From Clitopilus passeckerianus (taxonomy: Eukaryota > Basidiomycota > Agaricomycetes > Agaricales > Entolomataceae), in contig CALYLX010000026.1 of the NCBI GenBank assembly GCA_944990035.1, positions 372,001 to 436,000 on the forward strand: 64,000 nt of DNA, in the 5' to 3' direction. This document shows positions 1 to 11,689 of the stretch, piece by piece (within the stretch, counting starts at the first letter, position 1; every line of letters starts with the position of its first letter). The position numbers and the translations under genes are program-made. The notes below the pieces were generated by a model. That model was not told where the DNA came from. It worked only from the letters and a program-made list of their open reading frames with translations, and made no database searches.

Positions 1-329
1 TTAATATTCCAGTTATGTAAGTGATTGACAGTAGATTCTGAATCCTTCATCGTTTCTCCCACTTCGACCGCCATGACCTTTATCCTCGTGGTGAAGTATC
101 CATTGGTTGATGTCGCCGTGGCTAGAGGCAGGTTAAAAAATTCTGTCTAATACGCCCTCTCTGACAATTCGACCTTTTCATTTGGGCAGATGTCCAGCAA
201 CGGCGCATGGCTCCGAATCGGACGAGGCCATTGATAGCGACACCTGGCCTATATCACTCTCAATCCGCGCTCTCCACTGGACTTTGACTGGGACGGTAGC
301 TTGATGTTAAGGCTGGATGAAGTAGGCTA

Positions 330-600
330 GGTCTTAAGAGGACTTTTTTTGTTGTCGGATAGATATTGTAGTACGACTAACAACGATTGGCCACAAGGCC
401 GGATTGGACTGTCTAAGTTCAGTTGCGATGAAGATGGGATTGAAAATGATAAATTGGAAGGAGGATCACTCACACCAAGTTCTTCTCAGACGTAGCTTTG
501 ACAGGGCTAGAGGACGAATACAAGAACGGCTATGATGGATAGGACGAAATAATCCATGTACACTAATACATTCTTAGATGTGGAGATCCATGGGTTATCG
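330..600 (-). pseudogene. Decayed third copy of a cysteine-rich secreted protein gene
   Basis: Read on the minus strand, 600-480 matches the end of exon 1, the first intron and exon 2 of the intact gene at 17007-17458, and 420-330 matches the start of its third exon. Matching tracts include GGATTAGTGTAC-like and CCTCTAGCCC-like splice regions and a TCGTACTGCAAC-like tract that here reads TCGTACTACAAT. The signal-peptide part of exon 1 is missing because homology breaks at about 590. No open frame survives, so this is a relic. Confidence 0.6.
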
Positions 601-935
601 AGACGTTGAATAGGATGCAGTTACTTTGTAAGGTGAAATTCCATCCCAAAGGTTCTTGCGTCGTCTTCAGCGAAGATATCCTGATACTGTGGTGACCAAG
701 GATGGGCTCGCCATTCCGCGTCATGGTACACTGGACGCGCCGGTCAACTATTTGTCATCCGCATTGGAGTCCCGGTAAACATTGGGTAACTCGATACCTT
801 GCACGTACGGATCATCAGGAGGGATCTTCTGTGATCTTCAATATCAAGATGCGCCCAGTGCTGCATCAGGGTCTGGGGTCTGTTAGGCTTACGGCAACGG
901 GGGTCCGGCCAGGTGATTAGACCGCGAGAATGATG
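420..935 (+). repeat. Segmental duplicate of 17240-18195
   Basis: This stretch follows 17240-18195 in the same order and orientation: first the relic secreted gene, then GAGACGTTGAATAGGATGCA at about 602 and 17700, then a tract ending in AATATCAAGATGCGCC (about 840 and 18112) and CCAGGTGA.TAGACC near the end. Internal deletions are visible in this copy. The gene-bearing copy is intact, so the duplication probably included the whole secreted gene. Confidence 0.7.
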
Positions 936-1724
936 AACATGATCGACATTCCCACTCTCTTCCTCGCCCCGTCCCTCGTCATTTTTATCACTTCTCTACG
1001 TGATCCTTCACGTCTCCCCTGACGCAGAACCTCGCCAAAGTCATCATCGTCCCCAGTTCATGCTGTGTTACGCTGACATGGAGAATAGGATTCTAACCTA
1101 TCGTGGCGTCGACCCTGCCCCTAGACTATACCCACTCTCTTCTAGATGCTCCGATATCCTGCGTTCATATCACCGAATCGTCTTCATCTTCCTCAATCTT
1201 ACCCGTCATTCTTGAGAACAAGGCTGACGCGTCGCCGTTTGGTTTGCTCCGACAAAGTAAGGTGCTGCAAATACTTTGCAAGTATCAGGCGACTCGATGT
1301 TCTACCGAGAAGATATGTTGATTTCCCGTTCCGTTCAGTAGGAAATGTCGTGTATTCACATATCCGAATGACCAATATACTTTCTGTACGATGCTAGCAA
1401 CATTACGGCGGAATCGAAGGTCCCAAAGTCAGGAAACTTGATAATTGGAGAGACTCATCATATGCCTACTTGAACAGGCGTTACCAGCTCATTCTGAGCC
1501 GTAGGAGTGCATCTACCACTGGGCTAGCGTGACATTGTTCGTCCCAGTCAAACGGGAAACTTGTGGGAGTTATCCCGGGTTGATTGGCTCCAGATATGAC
1601 TATACAATAGAGTACTGATCAATTATCTTCAAACACGGCAATCCATTCGATAATGTGACCGTCAGCAAGATCGTCAGGATGCGTTCCCATGAAGGCGTTT
1701 GGGCGAAACCTAAGGATGTCAACG
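936..1724. other. No gene recognised
   Basis: Only short overlapping open frames (60-83 codons) in competing frames; no motif, splice pattern or repeat boundary could be supported. Confidence 0.5.
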
Positions 1725-3300
1725 ATTGCTGATGTAAGCACCTTGCTCGTTGATCAATATCTCCCACCATCATCAGCACCTTTTGTCGTTCTCGCCCACA
1801 ACCAAGCGATAACCCACCCTCAAGCTCAATGAAGGCGTTAAAATCGGGTAGAGGTTTGCCATAATCATCTCTTCATAGTCCTTTATCTGACTTTTCCGAT
1901 TAGATTGACGAGCTACGTTTCTGGGCCGACAGCAATGCACAGCATGTGTTTAGCACGACAAACCCACACATCTACCTCCCTTTGCTCTGGAGTTTTCCTC
2001 CAATCGTTATCTCTGCACGTCGATTTAAGCCTCCAGAACCTCCAGTTGATGCCCTCTGCTGGATTGACCTACACTCCCTGATGGTACCTTCTGGGACCCG
2101 CATTCTCTGACGCTACCATATCAATGCGACACCAAACACCACGCCTCCTGCGGCGTCATCCCCTCTCTCCTAGAGGGTGCATACAGCTTCCCTCCCATCC
2201 CAATCGCATGATTACCTCCCATGATGAATCTGTCTCGTCGCCTGGTCGTTTATTCCCCGCTAGCCCTCCCACTTTTCAAGCTTGCCCCAGAATATCGAGG
2301 AAGACATAAATGTGGCCAGGCATTGGCATTTATAGGCTGGTTTACACCCCACTGGATGGTTGGATGCGCTAGCTCCTACTGTAGAATGGATTGTCTCAGT
2401 GGATCGAGTGGCGCCGAGTTTTTTTTTACCAAAGTAGCCGCCTTATTGGTACCACAGCTATTCCTCGGCGTCGACTGTTCGACGATTGTCTGGCCCTGCA
2501 TCCATCCCCGTCACTCTCCCTCTCCACCATACCATGCCAAACCTTGGCCCTGCAAGGAACGACGATGTCCTTTGACATACTGCCGCGTGTGCTTACGAAG
2601 TCGGGAGAGAAGATGGAATTGAGGGGAGGTATCACCTTGTGAATTAACAGTCAATCTGGGATGAGAAATCCATGCGAGCAGAGCCATGGAAGAGGCTATC
2701 CTTCCACGACGGGCGAGAGGAAGAAATCTGAAGGAGGGAGGGAAGGAACTTCCGCTGCATTTCAAGATAGCAGACAGCATGGCCTACGACGCCCACGTTC
2801 CCCGCCTCTCTACCCCTTCGTCATCCTAACTCTCATCGTCTGCCGACGTGAGGCGGTACATCTTTGATGCCGCCCTCCGTAATCCGCCACGTTTCGCGCC
2901 ATATTGCACCACACCGCACCGTACCAGTGGCCTTTCCGTCTCCGTTACCCGAGCCTACATACACCCATCCTCTTACTCCCTTCCACTACGTCATATCTAC
3001 TCGACACATACGAACATCATATGCGAGGCTTTACCTGAGAAACCCAACTCATTTTCGAGGGACGGAGGAGGCTTCTCGTTGGAGTTACCCCTACGAATGG
3101 GAACAGCGGTATTCGAGGGAGCCGTGGAGGGAGTGCTAGTGCTGTACACAGTCGATACCCGACGCTCCATGTTGACAACCCGGAAGCCTGGAGGAGCGGC
3201 GGATGGATGGGACCAAGAGAGGAGGAAGAAGAGTCTACCTAAGTAGAATGGGAAGAAGGAGCGTAGGAATGCGAAAGAAGGACGAGCGTCGGATGTAGCC
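1725..3300 (-). repeat. Dispersed repeat R1, inverted copy
   Basis: Starts with GCTGATGTAAGC (the reverse of the common R1 end), continues through an AGATTGACGAG tract at about 1903, and carries the shared block with CACGCCTCCTG at about 2140. The same order recurs at 5037, 15870, 34610 and 38205 (same orientation) and reversed at 44340, 47590, 54770 and 62170. The copy is diverged and has no long open frame. Confidence 0.5.
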
Positions 3301-4470
3301 CGAGGTTACGACAAAAGTTCCAACTACGTCTACGTCTACACCCTGCTGAGGCTTCAGCAGCGACTCCTGAGGCAAACTCAGTACTCGGCGCTCACATCTC
3401 GTCTCGTCGCCACCCTACCGTCCTTTCTACGTCTTCAGCCTAACTTCTCAGTGCCCAGAGACCCGTATCATCGTCTCTCCACTCACTCCAACGTTTTACC
3501 AAGCCGAGCTAACCCGGAGGACGCCCAGTTGAATGGCGATCTCGATGATTCGCGTTCTTCCTCTCGTTTTCATGGACCTCACGTACGTTTCTCCCGGTCG
3601 ACTTTCGAGACGATTTCGCATCTAATTCTTTCGTTGCGTCCAGCTCGGGGAAGACATGCTAGATTTTATTGTCTTTGTCCTTCTCCGCGAGCACGAGACA
3701 GGAGTATCCCCTTCCCGTTGGGCCCCGAAGTCGTCGGCTGCTTGTGTGTGCATAAGGCTGGGAGTTGTAGTGTAAGGTACCTCTTGGAAACTACGACGCA
3801 GCTTGGTTGTTTCAGCATCCCATGACGAAGGTATGAATGACCTCTTATATTTGAATACGCAAGGGCTCACGAACCCGTCACACTTCTCCTTAGATGTCAG
3901 GCCAGTCGTTGTCGATGTGGAATTGTTTCTTGCACCATTAACGAGCCCATCTGGAGCTCCCTACGCCGCCTACCTTTGGGTTCCCGCCCTCTACCCAGAC
4001 GAATGACTGCATGCTCTTCCTCGGAAGGGGGCGCTGCAACGCAGCTCCCCACTCATACCCTCTCCACTTGGGTGAAGCTCACGTTCTTCCGCCGATTTTG
4101 GATTGGTAGAATTGGCGCGATGTCGGCGGGAACTAGGATCATGAAGTAATGTTACATGCTTTCCTCCGGCATGGGCAACATTGGCCAATGGAAACCTGAC
4201 CCATTTCATATATCCTCTTGAGCTGGTAGTAGTGCTTTGTGCTCCTCTGAATAATATCTTATCCTGATGTCTGTTGGTCAGATAACATTTTGCACATAAA
4301 CGAGAGAAGCGCAGGGACTTTGGAGAAATCGGGAGCACGTGCCATCGACGGCGCTAATTCTAGTTATCCCAATGACGGGCGCTAAGTACAATGTTACCGA
4401 CGTCGGCCGATATGAATACAATCACTCTACAATCTCGCTCTCCGGGATCCTCGGTCCAAGAAAAGTTATT
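3301..4470. other. No gene recognised
   Basis: Contains open frames of up to 124 codons on both strands, none with a recognisable domain or consistent splice sites. The right end adjoins the 3' end of the small gene at 4476-4861. Confidence 0.45.
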
Positions 4471-4475
4471 GTCAC

Positions 4476-4861
4476 TCAGGACGCCTGTTTGATAGTCTCC
4501 ACCTTCGTAGCATCGGCAAGTGTTCCAGCTGGCGTGCCGAGGACTAGAGTGTTAAATCTAACACTCTACCGCCAATAAGCCATGAGCACTGACCTCGTCC
4601 GTGAACACGCGTCCCATCGGTTGCGAGCCCACTTGCTTGGGCTGCTGTAGTCGTGATATGAACACCTTCCAGCTGAACGTCTTTGGCGTCTTTGAACCAT
4701 GTTATGAGAGCTGGGATAGTGATATGTCAGTGATACGATGAGCCTGCTGAGCACTCCAGGCTGCACGTACTGGGGTGGGGATGCCCCACGATAGAAATGC
4801 TCCCACCAGTGATCTTGACATTTTCAGCGCCGGGAAACATAGATATATGAGGCGAATCCAT
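4476..4861 (-). CDS. Small protein, member D of a four-gene family with a GGxF motif
   Basis: Modelled as three exons, 4861-4771, 4710-4594 and 4543-4476, giving 91 residues. It begins with MDSPHISMFPGAENVKITGG, matching the first repeat (xxMFxGAExVKIxGGxF) of three other genes in the window. The second exon is 117 nt, exactly the length of exon 2 in the other members, and carries the second half-repeat KDAKDVQLEG. Exon 1 is shorter than in the others (91 against 148 nt), so this copy has lost the stretch after the first repeat. There is no signal peptide and no function I can name; motifs of the GAxNxxIxGGxF type are common at the N-terminus of Agaricomycete proteins of unknown role. The third exon is the least certain part. 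Confidence 0.6.
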
Positions 4862-5036
4862 ATTGTGGTACTTGTGGCCTAGAAGAAACGAAAGTCAGTT
4901 TGCAGAAAGAGGAAAACCGGTTTTTATATACGAGTAGACTGGGGATGTTTGCCTTCTTCGATTCACCGGTGAATTGATAAATTCCCGCAGACCAAAGGAG
5001 GTTCCAGCTTAAAGTAGCTCAAGGAACAATTGACGG

Positions 5037-5740
5037 CTGATATAATCCGTTGGCTTGTTGATATGCCCCCTCGTCGTTCACCCCCATCAGGTGATGGCCC
5101 ACTTTTTCACCACAAAATTCATTATTTTTGTTCTGGGAGGATAGAGGTACGTTACTGCTTTATCTGACTTGTCTCATCCAGATCGACCAACTACATCCCT
5201 TCACCTCCTACGTCAACCTTATCCGACAGACTCGTTTATCCCTCTTCGCCCTGGATTCTTTCTCCAACAGCTGCCTCTGCACACCAACCTAGGCTACCAG
5301 GACCTCCAGCTACGGGCTTCTACTGGAACTACGCTCCCTGATGCCGTCACACATGTTCGACTACCCTGATCTATTTGGCCCTACTTCCCTTTGTCACTAC
5401 GACACCACGCCTCCTGTTGCTTCATCCTCTCTGCTGGTGCCAGGTACCTTCTCTATCCCTTCGTCTGATTGGTCACGGCCTATGGCCAACGGAACATTTC
5501 CACCCTGTTGAGTCCTGACGCCCATAGAGGTCGAGCATGACCCATATTCTCCAACTCCACTCCGCCCCTGCCGCATAACACCCCCGACAACTTCACACGT
5601 TCTTCACGGTATGCTCTTCGCAAATCCGCGGAACATCTCACATTGATCGTGGCGCCTTTTCCCGCAGAACCTAAGTACAACATTACCTCATCGGTTCTTC
5701 TCCGTCCTGGGCTGGCCTTCCTTTCCACGAGCAATCCCAA
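5037..5740 (-). repeat. Dispersed repeat R1, inverted copy
   Basis: Begins with the GTTGGCTTGTTGAT and CGTCGTTC tract seen at the R1 end, followed by a CAGATCGACCAACTAC tract and ACACCACGCCTCCTG at about 5402, in the same order as 1725-3300. No open frame stands out. Confidence 0.45.
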
Positions 5741-5775
5741 GGGAAGAATGGCGAAGCGAGGAGTCCGTGTAGCCG

Positions 5776-5835
5776 TTTTGTAATTCGTCCAGCAATTGGT
5801 GGAAAATGGCGTTATAGTACGGCCACTGAGCCTAA
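5776..5835 (-). repeat. Short repeat, inverted partner of 9340-9395
   Basis: GTCCAGCAATTGGTGGAAAA and the following GGCGTTATAGTA are found reverse-complemented at 9340-9395. The two copies lie about 3.5 kb apart in opposite orientation. They may be ends of one decayed element or two copies of a MITE. Confidence 0.55.
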
Positions 5836-6225
5836 ACCACCTTGTCCACCAAGGTCACTCCAAACGGTATAATTGTGGCTGTGTATGTTGCTACGATACA
5901 GTTGTTTACCAAAAGCCTCTTCGGAGTCTGTACTGTAATCCCTTTCTTCTGTGCAAGCATCGCGCCCGCTAGTGTGCCAGTAAAGATCTCGGTTCCTGAA
6001 CTCACAACTTCACCCTGCGCCTATGAGGATATTTCTCTTGCCACTAATACGGGTGGTCAAGGTCCCTGCCGGCGGAGCACGGCTCCATTTAGATGTAGAT
6101 ACGGCATTATAATGCACATACAATCGCTGTCAGGGAACCGAACGCCTATGGCCAGATTTAGTATTATAATTCAGGTCAAAAAGGCTAAGGCGACATTAAA
6201 ATTCAAGGAGGAAACCTGACAAAGG

Positions 6226-6310
6226 CCGTTTGGCTCAGTGGTTTTTGCACGGCGGAATTTTTGGGGGCTTGAGGGTTCAATTCTCAGTGGTTGCAGGTTT
6301 TCCGCCTGTT
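6226..6310 (+). repeat. tRNA-derived SINE remnant
   Basis: An A-box-like TGGCTCAGTGG (6231-6241) and a B-box-like GGTTCAATTCT (6273-6283) have tRNA-like spacing, but no acceptor stem closes. Read as a SINE head or tRNA relic. Confidence 0.5.
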
Positions 6311-7585
6311 ATTCTTCCTCACCCACGGCACCGCGCTACCTCTCTCAGAATTCGAAGGGTAACGAGCACTCAAATGGCTTTTTATTCATCGATTTTAGAT
6401 CTGGCCGCTGTAGTGAACGGCGAGGAGAAAAATTGTGTGCTTAAACGCTTGATAATACGTAATGTACAATTTCTTTCGTGCAGAAAGCCAACGAAGATGC
6501 CGATGACACGGCGCCGCCGCGGTTAGCCGTATATTTACGCGAAATGTCACATTTCCGTACATTACTAATGTCATTTTCGTATTCAATACAAGTGGTGTTA
6601 CTGTGAAATATCGGCCTATACTTGTGCGAGGACGCGTTCTATGATACCCATGAACACCAGAATGTGGAGGATTCTACGAGATTGTGGCAGTGTGATATTG
6701 ATGATATGATGATCCGCGAGATAACTCGAGCGCTCATTGGTCCGGCAGACCCAGTGCCGACGCCGAACCGGCAAAACATAAGGTAGACCTCTTCCAAACC
6801 CATCCACAACACGTGACCTGAAAAAGCTATCTCCATCATGAGTTCACATCCTATTGGTTAGTGAAATACCCAAACTATAGGTAGTATAAATCCACATATG
6901 CAGCGTATTACGATAAGAAAACCGAAGTGAAATGGCTATGGAGATGCCTTATCATTGTCGGTCTTCCGAATTCGGACGTTTGATAAGATCGACGTTGAGA
7001 AGGGTGGAACACTTTTGTTCTGAGTTGTTTGCTCTTCCAATGCACCTGTATACCATTTTTATAGTCATTGTACACTCGTTAGAGCCGCTTACGCTTGATA
7101 CTCAAGGTCTACGTCGCATTCTGGCTTGCTGGGCTCACATCTCTGCAGGTAAAGGCGGTTTAAAGAGAAAAAACAAGTCCCTCCCCGTATATATGCTATT
7201 ATGTAGTACATAGAGCAGTATGACAGAGTTTAACAGTCAATATTTGGGTCGTTTGAAGTGGATAACTGGTTAAATTCTAACGTTTCGTACTCGCCCCGCA
7301 AGGTTCTCTGTGGTATGATTGGCTCGCTTAAGCCAGTCACACATCGGTCACCTCACGTGGTAAGGATGAGTTTGGCTGAGGTCTACCTTAACATTTCGCA
7401 TCAAAGCTCGAGCTCTGGAGGAGGGAACGATGGTGAGGAACAAGGTGGAGTGAGACCGTAAAGTGGTCAGAAAGGATTTTTGGTTCACACGGCCGGCGGT
7501 GAGGTTGGGCTACAATGGGATGCATTGTGGTCTACAGTTCTCGGGACTGCGAAAGGAGACTACTGGAGCAGTCCCTGGCACAGAC
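6311..7585. other. No gene recognised
   Basis: Short open frames only. A tract at 7352-7400 (CACGTGGT...GAGGTCTACCTTA) resembles the reverse complement of 6775-6820, which suggests a small diverged inverted repeat. Confidence 0.4.
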
Positions 7586-7874
7586 TCAAGCCACAGCAGG
7601 GGAGTCACGAAGAATCGGAGGTTCGAAAGTGGTGGGAGATGGCCGTGCCCAATGAAGGTTGCGTGATATAGTGGCGAGACGTTCCTTGTCGAGGTCAATG
7701 TAGAGCTTGTACGCGTCGCTACGCCAACGGCCGATCATTTGTATCTCGTAGTCGGTGCATCCTGAGAGAGCAGCGGAGGAGGCAGCTCCACGGCGGAAGC
7801 TATGGCCAGCGTAAAGGGATGCGTCGTGACCAGCGTCGAGTAAGGCTTGACGAATAGACTGAATGAAGAAGCTT
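7586..7874 (-). pseudogene. C-terminal fragment of a tyrosine recombinase
   Basis: An open exon of about 95 codons starts after an acceptor (TTTCCAG at about 7880-7875) and ends at TGA 7586-7588. It contains GHSFRRGAA followed by EIQMIGRWRSDAYKLYI. This is the HxxR box and tyrosine nucleophile region of the tyrosine recombinases found in fungal DIRS-like and Crypton-type elements. Nothing upstream continues the catalytic domain convincingly (the first catalytic Arg is not found), so it is a 3' fragment of a mobile element, not a working gene. The open frame suggests fairly recent loss or an exon whose partners were deleted. Confidence 0.75.
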
Positions 7875-7879
7875 CTGGA

Positions 7880-9335
7880 AAGGAAAATTTGAGAGAGATT
7901 TCAAAGACACCACATGGTTAGTTTGGCTTTCGGGATACTCTGCCGAGTTCCCGAATGTCTCCCGACCGATCCAACCGGACATCATTACCATAAACGGACA
8001 CATATCCTCATGTTCGCCTGAATCACATTACTCTCGAGGATCGAGAACTTGTCATTCTCGTCGCATTTACATTCTCTACTCTAAAATTTACTTGTTTCTT
8101 ACCAATCTGTAGCCTTGGCAATAGTGCACAGACCACGTAGTTTTAGGTATAAAAAGCTCCTGTATTTCGTAGGTAGAATCTCAAGTAATTGACGGCTTGT
8201 TGCTCGGAAACCTCTACTGCGGGAGTGGTTCTCTTAGGCTCTTGTTGTGTAATTCTTCGGCGTGGAAACTGCGGGTTCCATCGTCTATTTGATTTGGGTT
8301 GTTGTGCGCGAGGCCCGTTTTGATTTGGAATATATTTCATTGATTGAACTATACTACTTTACATCACCGGAACGCTATCTACAGCTTTCGCGAGGTGTCC
8401 AGGTGTGTGTTGATCGTCTAAAAGCCCCACGAACTCGAGGTTGTGGGTTGTGGTTGGGTTACGTTAGTTTAATGCCATCCCGGTCGCATTTGAGCTCACC
8501 TTTTCCCTTTCATTTCCCGCGCGCCTCTTCACCGACTAGCAATGAGTAATACGTAGAGGCTACATCAGCAACTGCCGCGTATAATACCGGGCCTTTGAAT
8601 AATATTCTTTCGTTTGGATGGTGGAGTTCAGCTTCGAACGTTACTTCGATCATGGAATGTATAGAAAACCCTACCGATCTTTCAAACTTCGTCTGACTTT
8701 TTCAATATCGTAGAATTGACTGCAGTTTGACTTGATATACAACGTATAAAGGAGCTCTATGGTAGGCCTATGTTAGATATCTGAAGTTGGACGAGCAGTA
8801 CAATCCAACCGAATTCTCGTTCGATCTTAAGAGTTCACCAGAGTAACATTGTCCATTGATTGGCTTACCGGCAGCAGTCAGCCGCTCAATGTGCGGCCAA
8901 TAGGCTTGCGTCTGGCATCTTCAAGCAAGCGGGGATTTAACGATGCCCCATTCTGCCGAACTTTCCGTTTTTTTCGCAAGTTGGATAACTCATAAAAAGC
9001 ACCATCTCAGGACAAAATGCGGTCTATGGGAGCGTATAACAAAGGTGTAATACAATTATTGGATGCAGAGCTTTTCGGGTACTCGGACCGTCCGGCCAAG
9101 TCATTGTCCCGTCCCTGGTGTACGCATTATCATGCGCTCGCAAAGGGATTAACCCGTCAATAGGGATTCCAGATCGCGAGAAACTAGAGATGCCATTATA
9201 ATGGGTTGAGTAGGGCTATGCGGTCACTATGGAGCAGCTATACTCAGGCGGAGAGCACCAATTAAGGCACATCGCTAGGAATTATAATATGTATTCGCCG
9301 TAGCGACACATTCGAGAGACATTATAATTCCCTCA
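7880..9335. other. No gene recognised
   Basis: Mixed low-complexity DNA. From 9190 to 9390 the motif ATTATAAT recurs several times, as it does at 6100-6170, which points to AT-rich non-autonomous element debris. Confidence 0.4.
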
Positions 9336-9339
9336 AGTG

Positions 9340-9395
9340 GCTGGAGATACTATAACGCCTTTTTCCACCAATTGCTGGACAGCATTATAACGGCA
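9340..9395 (+). repeat. Short repeat, inverted partner of 5776-5835
   Basis: ACTATAACGCC then TTTTTCCACCAATTGCTGGA, the reverse complement of 5776-5835 with a few differences. Confidence 0.55.
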
Positions 9396-9439
9396 CTACA
9401 CGTACTGTTGACGAAGCAGGGGTTACCTTGGCTAGAGCT

Positions 9440-9760
9440 CCGGAAAGAGCGAGAGCTGGGAAGAAGACTGTTGAATATGTAGATGAAACCGGTTTGTCGT
9501 GTAAAAGTGATGTAGCCAACTCGAGCTTGATATTAATAACGCGTCAATCTATTCAGAGAAGTCAGATAATGGGAGAGTATAGTATGGAGATTACGTACCT
9601 CACTCCTTGAAGGATTGGTTCCTGGCATGGACGAGTTGCGAGGTGAATTTGGAGGCCATGTTGGTGGAAGAGAATGGCGAAAGAGGCCAGCTCTGGCCCC
9701 GGGATCAAACGACTCACTAATGTAAGCCGCTGATCCCCTCAACAATCTGTTTCCCAACTG
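9440..9760 (+). repeat. Dispersed repeat R1, 3' end only
   Basis: Shares with 12940-13215 the order: GTCAGATAATG-like tract, TACCTC.CTCCTTGAAG, GACGAG.TGCGAGG, GGCCATGTTGGTGG, TAATGTAAGCC. Corresponds to the last few hundred bases of the longer copies at 44340 and 47590. Confidence 0.5.
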
Positions 9761-10009
9761 TTTCGTGAGCTTGCTTTCTTCGTCCCTACATCGTCCTCAA
9801 CATCTTCCAACTCCATACGCGCAGCAGCGGGTCGCTCTCTTCCCTCACGGGGTTTCTTAATGCTACGACGTCAAGAATTGGGAACATCAGCCATGTCAAA
9901 CTTCATAGCTTTCAAGAATTAATACGCCGTGATAGATTAGTGGCTATTAAGGCCTAAATTTACGTGGAATGCTCTCTACAAGTAGTAGGTACCAACAGAC
10001 CCAAGCATA

Positions 10010-10482
10010 TCAAACAGGAAAGAGGTGATATTCCGGGATCCAATACCTCGTTTCAAGATCGCCTCGCTGCTCGACGGCGGCGGGAAGGCCTGGTAGTACG
10101 ATGAGATCCTTATAAAATGATTAAGCCATCGTGGACTGACAAGAGAACGGGGAGGAGGCGGCCCTACCTTGTCTATGCGAACGTCCAGTATCGAGCGAGA
10201 GAGGAATGATTTCGTGCTCGGCTACCGTGAATTGGGCGTCGTGGATCTCAACGTCTTTGGCCCCTTGAAATAGAGTAATAGAAGCTAGTAGCAGACGGTA
10301 AGAGAAGTGAGGTGGTTTATTCAATGTCACGTACGCATGCTTAGATTCGCGGCCTGAGCAGCACCTTCAAAGAGTCCGCCGACGTTGTTGTCCACGGCCT
10401 TGACTTTCACGACGGAAAAATTTCCTCCAAATATCTTGACACCTTCAGCGCCAGCAAACATCGAGATCTTTGGTAACTCCAT
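10010..10482 (-). CDS. Small protein, member A of a four-gene family with a GGxF motif
   Basis: Three exons, 10482-10335, 10284-10168 and 10089-10010, encode 114 residues. Exon lengths of 148 and 117 nt are identical in members B (46775) and C (52715). The protein starts MELPKISMFAGAEGVKIFGG and carries a second half-repeat TLFQGAKDVEIHDAQF, so it is built from two related motifs of the form xFxGAxxVxIxxxxF. No signal peptide or membrane segment is visible. Conservation of splice positions and reading frame across paralogues argues that the gene is or was expressed. Function unknown. Confidence 0.75.
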
Positions 10483-10618
10483 AGTAGAAGTGCTAAGTGT
10501 AGCTGGTGAGAAGGAGAAATGCAGCGGATTGGCATGGGACGAGGCTTTTATGTCCTACGCACCGTTGAGATCATTGCCCCACTTAGCGGGATAATTCAGT
10601 ACAGCAACATGCAGACCG

Positions 10619-10717
10619 CCTTTGATTTGGCACATTGATGCACAATGCCCAATTAAATTGGCACCTTGAGGCCTGATGCACAAAGGCCTTTTGAATTGGC
10701 ACATTAATACACGGCCA
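10619..10717 (+). repeat. Degenerate tandem repeat, about 33 bp x 3
   Basis: Three successive units share AATTGGCAC.TTGA and TGATGCACAAAGGCC-like segments. It lies just upstream of gene A, outside its coding part. Confidence 0.6.
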
Positions 10718-11082
10718 CTTGCGTTTAGCGCATTTGAATGCATTCTCCTTTTGGTAAACTGGAATAGAGAAGTCTACTTTTTACTCGGGTCAGACGATCT
10801 CACCAACTCGAATCTCACCATTAACATTAAAAGGCGCGACGGATGCTCGCACTGAAACGGTATCTAAGGTGCCGTATTGTCCCTTAGGCGGGCCTTGAAC
10901 CGTTATATACATTTGTCGGTGCCTCACTCATCGTACCCCGCAATATAAAGCCGTACGTATCACGTATCTGCATTAAGTGTGGGAGAAATACAAAGCGGAA
11001 TAATCCAAAAAAGGGGCCTGTAGTAAGCGCTACCACTCTTGGGGATGGGGATGATCTCTACTCGAAGTCGCCTAGAGGGTCG

Positions 11083-11679
11083 TCAAAGAGATCGTTCGAG
11101 GCACGAATAATGGCAGTTTAGTGGGGGTCCGGTGAAACGACGGCTCAATAGGAATCGGAACGACTCGCTATGCCATAAAGACAGTAACACTTGACCGTAT
11201 GAACCTTGTTCATATTCCAAGTCTTCGCTGCGACTCTCTACCACCTTGGACTTCCTAGTAGCCACTCGTCTGAATGTACAATCTCCCGACGAACGGCGCA
11301 TGACCACGTTCTCCAAAGAGGTCCTAAGCAGCATGTTCAGTCGCGGAACTCGAACAGATAAAAATAGGACGTACTTGGGAATCGAGAGCGTGGTAAAGAT
11401 TAGGAAACTCCGTAACGAGACCCTACACGAATCATCAATGGCGACCAACTCGCTGGAGTGAGTAATAGCCTTCAGTCTGGGCTTGATAACATAAACAATA
11501 TGGCGGAAGAGGAAGAACAGACAAGCAGCGACGTGAACGGGCAAGGGTTGTGTGGATGGGGCTGCGTAGAGAAGTCGACTTGCGGATCTGAGGGCGCTGG
11601 GAAGGTTGGCGACGAGAATACGGGGGGTGATGCTGGCGTCATCTTGAGAGACGAAATGGGAGTAACACACATGTAGCAA
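11083..11679 (-). CDS. Hypothetical open frame of 198 codons, doubtful
   Basis: One uninterrupted frame with ATG at 11679 and no splice sites needed. It has hydrophobic stretches and several Arg/Ser-rich stretches but no motif I recognise. The opposite strand is also open over much of the same interval, which reduces its weight. No paralogue was found in the window. It may be chance or the remnant of a repeat. Confidence 0.2.
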   Translation of the reverse strand: MLHVCYSHFVSQDDASITPRILVANLPSALRSASRLLYAAPSTQPLPVHVAACLFFLFRHIVYVIKPRLKAITHSSELVAIDDSCRVSLRSFLIFTTLSIPKYVLFLSVRVPRLNMLLRTSLENVVMRRSSGDCTFRRVATRKSKVVESRSEDLEYEQGSYGQVLLSLWHSESFRFLLSRRFTGPPLNCHYSCLERSL

Positions 11680-11689
11680 GGCTTCTGTT

